From assembly GCA_023382535.1 (NCBI GenBank), contig JAHDWA010000111.1, forward strand, positions 1 through 21,717: a stretch of DNA of 21,717 nucleotides, in the 5' to 3' direction. Numbering within the stretch: position 1 is the first letter of the stretch; every line of letters starts with the position of its first letter. The DNA comes from Anaerolineae bacterium (GTDB lineage: Bacteria; Chloroflexota; Anaerolineae; 4572-78; J111). The notes under the pieces were generated by a model. That model was given only the letters and a program-made list of their open reading frames with translations. It did not search any database and was not told the origin of the DNA. Below, in pieces: positions 14,631-21,076 of this stretch. Made by a program: the position numbers and the translations under genes.

Positions 14631-15269
14631 CTACTGTTTCGCCCCGCACTCAGCGCAGAATTTGGCGTTGGCGGCTAACTCGCTGCCACACTGGCTGCAA
14701 AATTTATTGGCTTTGATAGCCGTGCCGCATTCGGGGCAGAACTTGGCCCCGGCCTGGAGCGCGGCTCCACACTTGGGGCAGCCGGCCCGCCGGTCATCGC
14801 CCTGCGTAAATTCGCCGACGTCATAAGCCCGCTCCGAGACCTGCTGCCGGGCCTGGTCGGCGACAGCGGTGGCCTGGGCTTGCGCGGCGGCGACGCTGGC
14901 GCTGGGGGCGCAGTCGAGGCACAAGCCCCGGCTCTCATTCCAGCAGCGCTTGCGGCAGACCCATTCGTTGCAGTTGGGGCATTGGATAAAAAAGCCGCGC
15001 ACCTCGCCGGCGGCCTCGGTAAAGGCGTGGTCGTGGGCGCGCTCCCAGGCGGCGGAGTGAACCCGGTCGCCGACGCTGGCAATATTACCCATGATCCCAC
15101 CAAACAACCCGCTGGCAACATCGAGCGCCTCGGAGATCAAGCCGGTGGCCGACGCCTGAAACGCCGAACGATAACCGTTGTTGCAGCGCTGGCAGTAAAA
15201 CTCCCACTGAAACCCTCGTTCCGTGCTTCGATCCTGATAATTGTTGGTGAATTCGATAAATTCGGCCAT
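14631..15269 (-). CDS. Multi-zinc-ribbon protein
   Basis: 212 aa, soluble. Many cysteine pairs are visible: C26xxC29, C97xxC100, C105xxxC109, C117xxC120, C164xxC167, C178xxC181, C191xxC194 and C205xxC208. The last four form two classic zinc ribbons (CPKCGAALQAGAKFCPECG and FCSQCGSELAANAKFCAECG), a DZANK-like double unit. A Gly/Ala-rich middle (43-65) and an Ala/Gln-rich linker (122-145) separate the N-terminal ribbon, the central cluster and the C-terminal pair. Such proteins usually act as binding scaffolds; no catalytic motif is seen. The start ATG follows GGAGG. It is the first gene of the operon with the UDG, stopping 2 nt before its ATG, so the three products are probably made together. 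Confidence 0.85.
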   Translation of the reverse strand: MAEFIEFTNNYQDRSTERGFQWEFYCQRCNNGYRSAFQASATGLISEALDVASGLFGGIMGNIASVGDRVHSAAWERAHDHAFTEAAGEVRGFFIQCPNCNEWVCRKRCWNESRGLCLDCAPSASVAAAQAQATAVADQARQQVSERAYDVGEFTQGDDRRAGCPKCGAALQAGAKFCPECGTAIKANKFCSQCGSELAANAKFCAECGAKQ

Positions 15270-15321
15270 GGTGTCCTCCAGGTGACTAATGAATGGATTG
15301 GGTTAAGGTTATGGTAATAGA

Positions 15322-15978
15322 CTAGTCCGATTTGTTCCCTTCAATTTTAAGCAGGCGATCAAAAAGTGCAATCTTTCGTTGGGTAAGCATTGCCTGATAA
15401 TCGGGCGAGGCAAAGGGCGGTGTGGTAAAAATAAGAGCATCTTCGTCGTTGTCGCTGTAGTAGCGGGGCCGGCGGCCAACTTCTTCAAATTGGTACTTCT
15501 GGTACAAGGCCAGGGCCGGCTCATTGGAGGGGCGCACCTCCAGCGTGGCCGTTTCCGCGCCGAGAGCCTGACCCGCTTCGAGCAGAGCCAGCAGCAGCCA
15601 TTCGCCCAGGCCCAAACCGCGCCAGTCGGGGTGGACGGCGATGGTGCTGATGTGGGCTTCATCGGCCATGAGCCAGAAACCGGCCAGACCAATGAGGTTG
15701 GGAGATTGACCGCCGACCGCGGAGTGCGAAGCCTCCCCCTGGGACCGCTGACCGCTGAGAGTTTCGGGTAGAACTGTTGGCGATGAGTTATCAGTTGGAG
15801 GATGGGCGAGGGCGGTGCGCAGGACATAGTAGTGGGCCAGGGTGTTGTGGCGAAGTTCGTAGTCAAAAGCGCGGGTGGGCCAGGTCAGCGAATAGGAGAG
15901 CCGCTCGATGGCGGCAACCGCCGGGATGTCGGCCAGGGTCATGGGTTCAATAACAAAGGGTAAAGCCGGCTGGCTCAT
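15322..15978 (-). CDS. rimI: RimI-like GNAT N-acetyltransferase with internal insert
   Basis: 218 aa, longer than the usual RimI of about 150. The GNAT core is clear: IEPMTLADIPAVAAIERLSY at the N-terminus, then TIAVHPDWRGLGLGEWLL (112-129) with the acetyl-CoA loop RGLGLG (120-125), then LEVRPSNEPALALYQKYQFEEVG (146-168). RimI acetylates the N-terminal Ala of ribosomal protein S18, and many relatives acetylate other N-termini. Residues about 58-95 have no counterpart in the family; they are encoded by repeat-like DNA at about 15697-15802, placed between two strands of the core. The gene follows tsaB by 10 nt in the tsaE-tsaB-rimI order common in bacteria, which supports the name. The C-terminal extension (about 185-218) is also unusual. 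Confidence 0.87.
   Translation of the reverse strand: MSQPALPFVIEPMTLADIPAVAAIERLSYSLTWPTRAFDYELRHNTLAHYYVLRTALAHPPTDNSSPTVLPETLSGQRSQGEASHSAVGGQSPNLIGLAGFWLMADEAHISTIAVHPDWRGLGLGEWLLLALLEAGQALGAETATLEVRPSNEPALALYQKYQFEEVGRRPRYYSDNDEDALIFTTPPFASPDYQAMLTQRKIALFDRLLKIEGNKSD
15708..15755 (-). repeat. In-frame repeat-like insert in rimI
   Basis: GACCGCCGACCGC (15708-15720) and GACCGCTGACCGC (15743-15755) are near-identical direct copies 35 nt apart, within a larger insert of about 15697-15802. It encodes roughly LSGQRSQGEASHSAVGGQS between GNAT strands, and the frame is preserved. Confidence 0.6.
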
Positions 15979-15988
15979 AGTTGGCGGC

Positions 15989-16645
15989 TCAGGGGGAAGA
16001 GACGTAGATAGGGGTCAGGGCATCGGGGTCGTCCTGATCGCCGGCTTCGAGGCGTTGCGCGGCAATCTCGGCCAGGTAGCTGGCGCGGCGTAAGCGGGCG
16101 GCCGGGGAGTCCAGCACCGCTTTTTGGTCGGAGCTGCGCTGCAAAAGATGGGCAGCCTGGGCGTCAATCTCGCCGGTGCAGAGAGCCGGCTTGCTGATCT
16201 GCCGGGCCAAATTTTCAAAGGTGGTCAGATACGGCTCGACCAGGAGCTGCCACTCCTGCTCACTCTGGCTGTAACAAGCGGCAATAATCCGCCCCCGCCC
16301 GGCTTGAACGACAGCCCAAACCGGCAGCGTACTGGACCGCAGCGGGTAGGCGGCTATTTCGAGGGTGGAGACGCCGATGACCGGCAACTTGTGGGGCAAG
16401 GCCAGGCCCTTGGCCACCGCGAGGCCAATCCGCACCCCAGTAAAAGAGCCAGGTCCCAGCGATACCGCCAGGGCCGCCAGGTCGGCCACCTTCAGGTTAG
16501 CCAGCCTGAGCATGCGGGTCAGCCGGGGCATGACCTCCACGGTATGGTTGCGATCGGCAAACCAGCTTTCCTCGGCCAGAACGCCGTCGTGGCTATATAG
16601 CGCCAGGCTGGCAAATTGGGTGGCGGTGTCAATGGCTAAAATCAT
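15989..16645 (-). CDS. tsaB: TsaB, t6A tRNA-modification subunit
   Basis: 218 aa. The ASKHA fold is recognised by MILAIDTATQFASLALY at the N-terminus and LGPGSFTGVRIGLAVAKGLA (63-82), the TsaB signature. RNHTVEVMPRL (32-42) corresponds to the conserved helix after the first sheet. TsaB pairs with TsaD and TsaE to move threonylcarbamoyl from TC-AMP to A37 of ANN-decoding tRNAs. It has no catalytic site of its own; it scaffolds TsaD, which is not in this window. The ATG has no clear Shine-Dalgarno, and a 107-nt gap holding a perfect inverted repeat separates it from tsaE. rimI begins 10 nt downstream. No domain is missing, although the C-terminal part is less conserved, as is usual. Confidence 0.93.
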   Translation of the reverse strand: MILAIDTATQFASLALYSHDGVLAEESWFADRNHTVEVMPRLTRMLRLANLKVADLAALAVSLGPGSFTGVRIGLAVAKGLALPHKLPVIGVSTLEIAAYPLRSSTLPVWAVVQAGRGRIIAACYSQSEQEWQLLVEPYLTTFENLARQISKPALCTGEIDAQAAHLLQRSSDQKAVLDSPAARLRRASYLAEIAAQRLEAGDQDDPDALTPIYVSSP

Positions 16646-16664
16646 AAATTTAACGTTAGGCTAA

Positions 16665-16739
16665 AGGTGACTGGCACTTGGTTAGCTCTAAGCTTTGCCG
16701 TTCTCAATCATCTTGCCAGGAGAAAAGTGCCAGTCACCT
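16665..16739. repeat. Perfect 15-bp inverted repeat in the tsaE-tsaB gap
   Basis: AGGTGACTGGCACTT (16665-16679) and its exact complement (16725-16739) are separated by 45 nt. The element fills most of the gap between tsaE and tsaB. There is no T-run after either arm. It looks like a REP-type dispersed palindrome and may also shape expression within the operon. Confidence 0.75.
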
Positions 16740-16752
16740 GAGTAGTAACAAT

Positions 16753-17250
16753 TTAACGCTGCTGGGCAAAGGTGGCCTGCTTGAAAGCTTCCAGCAGCGT
16801 CAGAAAGCGCTGGCTGTGCGGGCGCAGCACGACCCGCCGCTTGGTTTCTTCCAGGTGATAAAGTTCGACGGTCAGGTGCTCGCCGGGCAGCAAGTTTTTG
16901 GCCCGATCAGCCCACTCGATCATGGTAATACCGGAGCCGTACAAATAATCTTCCAGGCCAAAGGTAGCTGTTTCAGCGGCATCGGCCAGGCGGTATAAGT
17001 CAATATGGTAGACCGGGTAAAGCCCCCGGTATTCGTTGACCAGGGTAAAGGTGGGTGAAATCACCGGATCAGTGACCCCGAGGCCGGCACAAACGCCCTG
17101 GATCCAGCGCGTTTTACCACTGCCCAGGTCGCCCACTAAGGCCAATACATCACCCGGATTGAGATAGGCAGCCAGCCGTGCCCCCAGGCGGCGTGTTTGG
17201 GCTTCGCTGTGGCTAATAAAATCCAGGGTGTTTGGCTCAAGGATCGGCAC
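16753..17250 (-). CDS. tsaE: TsaE, t6A tRNA-modification ATPase
   Basis: 165 aa. The P-loop ATPase is typical: Walker A GDLGSGKT (40-47), SPTFTLVNEY (65-74), HIDLYRL (82-88) and IEWADRA (111-117). TsaE binds the TsaB-TsaD complex and hydrolyses ATP, which is needed for repeated rounds of t6A synthesis. The start is a GTG at 17250, with AGGAG 9 nt before it (complement of 17260-17264). It is the first gene of tsaE-tsaB-rimI. A TTGTCC-17-TATAAT promoter lies directly upstream and would leave a leader of only about 14 nt, so the Shine-Dalgarno would sit near the 5' end of the mRNA. The length and motif set are normal for the family. Confidence 0.94.
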   Translation of the reverse strand: MPILEPNTLDFISHSEAQTRRLGARLAAYLNPGDVLALVGDLGSGKTRWIQGVCAGLGVTDPVISPTFTLVNEYRGLYPVYHIDLYRLADAAETATFGLEDYLYGSGITMIEWADRAKNLLPGEHLTVELYHLEETKRRVVLRPHSQRFLTLLEAFKQATFAQQR

Positions 17251-17270
17251 GCTCAGGCACTCCTGCCAGC

Positions 17271-17299
17271 ATTATACCTTGATTGTTGGAGAGGGACAA
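17271..17299 (-). promoter_or_regulatory. Promoter of tsaE-tsaB-rimI
   Basis: Minus strand: TTGTCC (17294-17299), a 17-nt spacer, and a perfect TATAAT (17271-17276). The predicted start, near 17264, leaves a very short leader. Its -35 box is only 5 nt from the -35 box of the divergent phosphoesterase promoter. Confidence 0.6.
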
Positions 17300-17304
17300 A
17301 GCCT

Positions 17305-17339
17305 TTGGCAGAATTATGTGACTTATGGTATGATACCAT
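17305..17339 (+). promoter_or_regulatory. Promoter of the metallophosphoesterase gene with overlapping palindrome
   Basis: TTGGCA (17305-17310, 5/6), an 18-nt spacer, TATGAT (17329-17334, 5/6), with TG one base before the -10 (extended -10). A perfect palindrome with 7-bp arms, ATGGTAT-G-ATACCAT (17325-17339), covers the -10 box, as an operator would. Confidence 0.6.
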
Positions 17340-17366
17340 CAGATTTGTGAGTAAAAAGGATTTTTT

Positions 17367-18107
17367 ATGCGTTATCTCCTCATCTCCGATATTCACGCGA
17401 ATTTGGCCGCTTTTGAGTCCGTGCTTGCAGATGCCGAGGGTTTATACGATAAGGTTTGGTGCCTGGGGGACATGGTCGGCTACGGGCCGGACCCCAATGA
17501 GTGTGTCGAACTGCTGTTGACCCTCGATCATCTCTGCATTGCCGGCAACCACGATTGGGCGGTCCTGGGCAAGCTGGATATTGACGATTTTAATCCCGAT
17601 GCCCGTTTTGCGTCATTGTGGACTCGCGAGCAATTGACCGATAACGTGCGTGACTACCTGGATAATCTGCCGATTGCCTTAATCGAGGAACAATACTACA
17701 CCCTGGTCCATGGCAGCCCGCGCCATCCGATTTGGGAATATATTCTTTCGCCCACGATTGCCCAGCCCAATTTCAAACAATTCAACACGCCCTACTGTTT
17801 TGTCGGCCACACCCACAGCCCGGTCATCTTTCAGGAAGCCGAGCAGCCCAACGCGATGTGCGAACCGCTGGCGGCTGAATTCAATAATGGGCCGATGCTC
17901 CTCGGCGAGCGGCGGCTCATTATCAACCCCGGCAGTGTTGGGCAGCCGCGCGACGGCGACGCCAGAGCCGCTTATGGCATTTTGGATGTCGAGGCCAAAT
18001 CTTTTGAGTACCGGCGCATCCCTTATCCTGTAAGCGTCACCCAGGAAAAAATGAAAGCTTATGATTTTCCGGCACGATTGTGGAACAGACTGGCTTTTGG
18101 CTGGTAA
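17367..18107 (+). CDS. Calcineurin-like metallophosphoesterase (YfcE/MJ0936-type)
   Basis: 246 aa, cytoplasmic. All metal-ligand motifs are present in order: SDIHAN (D8, H10), GDMVGYGPDP (D35), GNHDW (N61, H62), VHGSP (H115) and GHTHSP (H148, H150). INPGSVGQPRDGD near residues 191-203 is also typical of the family. These enzymes use two metal ions to hydrolyse phosphodiesters or phosphomonoesters; substrates range from cyclic nucleotides to Ap4A and cannot be told from sequence. The ATG at 17367 has AAAAAGGA a few bases upstream. The gene is divergent from the tsa operon and ends in a strong terminator, so it is monocistronic. A palindrome over its -10 box suggests repression by a small dimeric regulator that is not identified here. 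Confidence 0.93.
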   Translation: MRYLLISDIHANLAAFESVLADAEGLYDKVWCLGDMVGYGPDPNECVELLLTLDHLCIAGNHDWAVLGKLDIDDFNPDARFASLWTREQLTDNVRDYLDNLPIALIEEQYYTLVHGSPRHPIWEYILSPTIAQPNFKQFNTPYCFVGHTHSPVIFQEAEQPNAMCEPLAAEFNNGPMLLGERRLIINPGSVGQPRDGDARAAYGILDVEAKSFEYRRIPYPVSVTQEKMKAYDFPARLWNRLAFGW

Positions 18108-18122
18108 GGAACTAAAATAACG

Positions 18123-18154
18123 ACTCTCACGTCTAGATAGCGTGAGAGTTTTTT
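18123..18154 (+). terminator. Rho-independent terminator after the phosphoesterase gene
   Basis: ACTCTCACG (18123-18131) pairs perfectly with CGTGAGAGT (18141-18149), with a 9-nt loop, and six T follow (18149-18154). It lies 15 nt after the stop codon. Confidence 0.85.
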
Positions 18155-18185
18155 ATTTTAGCCAAATTAACTGAGGGAGAGAAAA

Positions 18186-19208
18186 ATGAAAACCAGCTCA
18201 ACTTATCTGTCAAAGTATCCTATTTCTTCTCTGAAATTGGTAATCAGTTCAGTCATCTTTTTGGTCCTGCTGGGCGCCTGTGGCGCGGCCCGCGCGCCGG
18301 AGCAAAGCGCTGTTTACGCACCTGCCCCGCAATCCGCACCGGGAGCCGAGGGCGGAGCCGCCGAAGCGCCGGCCGGCGCCCCGGTTGAAGCCAGCGATAA
18401 TTTCAGCGGCCGGATTGAGCCGATTGAACAAGTTCTCAATAGTGCGGTTCAACCTCAGGATAATCGGATGATTATTTACACCGGCAACATCTCCCTGGTC
18501 GTTAAAGATACCCGCGAGGCGATGACGGCTATCACTGCCCTGACAACCGAACAGGGCGGGTACGTGTCGGCCTCGAACGTTTACCAGGCCGGCGATGTGC
18601 CGCGCGGGAGCATTTCCATTCGCGTGCCGGCAGAGCGTTATCTGGACACGCTGGAAAAGCTGCGCGGGCTGGCGGTGCGGGTCGAGGCGGAAAATTCCGG
18701 CACCGAGGATGTGAGTGAAGAGTTTACCGATTTGCAGGCGCGCAAGGCCAACCTGGAAGTAACCGAGAAAGCCCTGCAGCAGTTGTTAGAGGAACGGCAG
18801 CGGGTCGGCAGCACCAGCGACATTTTGGAGGTTTACCGGGAGCTGACCGGCGTGCGCGGCCAGATCGAGGAAATCGAAGGCCGGCTGCGCTACCTGGCCA
18901 ATAAAGCTGCCCTCTCGACGATTACCATTGAGCTGATCCCCGATGTTTTGTACCAGCCGGTCAGCGTAGCCGGGTGGGAGCCGCAAGGGGTGGCCAAAGA
19001 GGCGCTGCAATCCCTGGTGGTCGCCCTGCAAGGCCTGGCTAACCTGACCATCTGGCTGGTCATTTTTCTCCTGCCCCTGTTGATTATCTTCCTCATCCCG
19101 GTGGTGGTAGTGGTCTGGGTCATACGCGCCTGGTGGAAACGTTCTCAGGCACGTAAGAGGAATCTACCCCCCACGCCTCCGGCAGCAACACCGGCTACAG
19201 CGGAGTAA
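18186..19208 (+). CDS. DUF4349-type lipoprotein with C-terminal membrane helix
   Basis: 340 aa. A lipoprotein signal ends in LVLLGAC, so C32 should be lipidated. A Pro/Ala/Gly-rich linker (33-75) follows. The DUF4349 region runs from about 95 to 260: RMIIYTGNISLVVKDTREAM (94-113), GGYVSASNVY (124-133), ISIRVPAERYLDTLEKL (143-159), then a long coiled coil (about 175-240, with EEFTDLQARKANLE) and LSTITIELIP (243-252). A strong membrane helix at about 284-316 and a basic, Pro-rich tail end the protein. It is thus anchored at both ends, with the middle domain outside the cytoplasm. The family function is unknown. GGGAGA precedes the ATG. It follows a terminator and so probably has its own promoter, which I could not identify. 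Confidence 0.88.
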   Translation: MKTSSTYLSKYPISSLKLVISSVIFLVLLGACGAARAPEQSAVYAPAPQSAPGAEGGAAEAPAGAPVEASDNFSGRIEPIEQVLNSAVQPQDNRMIIYTGNISLVVKDTREAMTAITALTTEQGGYVSASNVYQAGDVPRGSISIRVPAERYLDTLEKLRGLAVRVEAENSGTEDVSEEFTDLQARKANLEVTEKALQQLLEERQRVGSTSDILEVYRELTGVRGQIEEIEGRLRYLANKAALSTITIELIPDVLYQPVSVAGWEPQGVAKEALQSLVVALQGLANLTIWLVIFLLPLLIIFLIPVVVVVWVIRAWWKRSQARKRNLPPTPPAATPATAE

Positions 19209-19223
19209 CACCGGGCAGCTCAA

Positions 19224-19260
19224 AACAAACAGGGGCGGGATAATCCCGCCCCTGTTTGTT
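19224..19260. terminator. Bidirectional terminator between convergent genes
   Basis: A perfect 17-bp stem: AACAAACAGGGGCGGGA (19224-19240) pairs with 19244-19260 around a 3-nt loop (TAA). The right side ends in TTTGTT, and on the minus strand TTTGTTTTG follows the stem. It serves the DUF4349 gene and the cNMP/PH gene, whose stops lie 15 and 11 nt away. Confidence 0.85.
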
Positions 19261-19271
19261 CAGACGAGCAA

Positions 19272-21002
19272 TTACTGCGGCTCAATCGGGTGGGTCATCT
19301 CATGATACTCACCCAGCACGCTCACCACCTGCCGGGTAGTGTCATCGCGCTGTTTTTCGCGCATCTGCCGCTGGTAGGCATCCCAGCGGCGAAAGGTTTC
19401 TTCCTGAACTAAGCTGGGATTAAAGACTTGCTTAAAGGTAAAGTGGCCCCCGGTACCAGCGGTGCGAATAACAACATCACCCAGGTTGATCAGCCGGTAG
19501 AAAATATTCGGCATATCATAGGTAATGCTCTGAATGCTGTCGAAACTCCCCTCCCGCACTTTTTCACCTCGCAGGCGAAAGGCCGTGCTCTCTATATCAA
19601 TGATTTTAACGTTGGTCAAAATGTAAACATCTCGCCGCCACGTATCATATTCCCACAGGTACCAAAAGAAGCTGCCCAAAATAGCCAGGCCGAATATCCA
19701 GACGAGAGGTCCCCAGACTCCCCCATTGAAAGGCGGCAACCCGACCAGAGTGGCAATAAACAAATAAGCTGAGCCGAGCAGGGTCAAAACAGGCAGGAGG
19801 ACATGCTGGAGCAAAATAAGATAGTGCTTACGCCAGGTAATTACCTGGACCCCTCCTTCCGTCTTAACCTGCTGGATACGTGGAATAAAATAGCCTAAAC
19901 CTAATTTGGGGACAGGGACCTTTGGCACGGCAATGATCTGGCTGGGTTTACGTGCGGGGGCCGTCACCGCTGCCGGTGTTTCTAAAAGGTCGCGGTTCAT
20001 GCGTTCAGCAATCAGACTGCGGGTGGCGGCTCTATCGGAAGCAGCAGCGCGCTCTTTAGCCCGCTGCTGCGCCTGCAGCATCAGGGCAACCAAGTTTTGA
20101 GCCGACGGTATCTTGTCTATAGAAATCATGCCCAGTGCAGCAGTTTGAATATTAATATCGTCTACATCAAACAGAATATCCAACCAGTCATGGGATTCAT
20201 AGGTAATGTTTTGAATCTGAGTCAGCGGCGCTTCTTCCCGGACTTCACTGTAGAAGAGGATACGTTCAATGTGAATGATCCGTTTCGTGGTCAGAATGAG
20301 ATCATCGTTGCGCCAATCAAAGTAAAAGTAAAGCGTCATCAGGAAAGATAAGATGAGAAAGGGCGCGGTTAACAAGGTAAAGATCAGCCCGTTCTGGCTG
20401 AGGATGTCGAACAGGCCGAAGCCTAATAATTCGGCTACCAGGAGAAGCAGAACGGGGATTATCAACAGCAGAAGCGGCCAGATGAGCTTGGCCACAAAGG
20501 CCAGAATATGCCGCTTGGTGGCCGCCAAGACAATCTCATCCGGTTGCCGTCCGGGAAAATCGGTAACAGCGCGTTCATCGTAAATTCGCTCTACTTCCCG
20601 GATTTTGGCTTCAATTTGAGGGTCTCGCAACAGCAGCCAATCCAAATCGTCGCGATCGTAGATAGCTACAACAGAGTCAAACTCGGCCTCGACGGTAGCT
20701 CCCCTGATGCCCATCCCTCGAATACCCGAGCGCAAGCCCACAAACGAGCCAACCGGCATATAATTCAACAAGCGGCGCGGGGGTTGGTTTTCATCAAATG
20801 CCTGGAGTTCACCGCTGATCACAATAAAAAAGCGATCATCCCGCTCACCCTGCCTGGTAAGAACTTCCCCCTGCCGGTAGACACGAATATCGGCTCTGTC
20901 CACCAATTCGGCCACCTCATCTTCAGACAGCTCAGTAGTAACCAAACTCTGGTGGAGTAGCTCGGCCAACCGGCCACGTGCAGCTTCCTGGCTTAACGGC
21001 AT
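19272..21002 (-). CDS. cNMP-binding-like domain fused to two TM-PH (bPH2) units
   Basis: 576 aa. Residues about 15-145 form a CRP-like cyclic-nucleotide-binding fold (IRVYRQGEVLTRQGERDDRFFIVISGELQAF, then GATVEAEFDSVVAIYDRDDL). In the ligand loop, R100 and A102 align with the Arg-x-Ala of the pocket, but the usual Phe-Gly-Glu is replaced (SFVGL, 86-90), so cAMP binding is doubtful. Two membrane helices follow (about 168-192, 205-228) with a bacterial PH-like domain (YFYFDWRNDDLILTTKRIIHI, 225-245, to about 315). A long linker leads to two more helices (about 396-420, 430-450) and a second PH-like domain (WRRDVYILTNVKIIDI, 455-470, to about 540). AAAGGG precedes the ATG. It is probably a membrane sensor or scaffold; there is no catalytic or DNA-binding domain. 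Confidence 0.85.
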   Translation of the reverse strand: MPLSQEAARGRLAELLHQSLVTTELSEDEVAELVDRADIRVYRQGEVLTRQGERDDRFFIVISGELQAFDENQPPRRLLNYMPVGSFVGLRSGIRGMGIRGATVEAEFDSVVAIYDRDDLDWLLLRDPQIEAKIREVERIYDERAVTDFPGRQPDEIVLAATKRHILAFVAKLIWPLLLLIIPVLLLLVAELLGFGLFDILSQNGLIFTLLTAPFLILSFLMTLYFYFDWRNDDLILTTKRIIHIERILFYSEVREEAPLTQIQNITYESHDWLDILFDVDDINIQTAALGMISIDKIPSAQNLVALMLQAQQRAKERAAASDRAATRSLIAERMNRDLLETPAAVTAPARKPSQIIAVPKVPVPKLGLGYFIPRIQQVKTEGGVQVITWRKHYLILLQHVLLPVLTLLGSAYLFIATLVGLPPFNGGVWGPLVWIFGLAILGSFFWYLWEYDTWRRDVYILTNVKIIDIESTAFRLRGEKVREGSFDSIQSITYDMPNIFYRLINLGDVVIRTAGTGGHFTFKQVFNPSLVQEETFRRWDAYQRQMREKQRDDTTRQVVSVLGEYHEMTHPIEPQ

Positions 21003-21076
21003 AAGTCACCCTTTTGACATAACCCTATAACCTGAGTGTATTTTACCACAAAACATTAAAAAGGAGAACAACCGTT

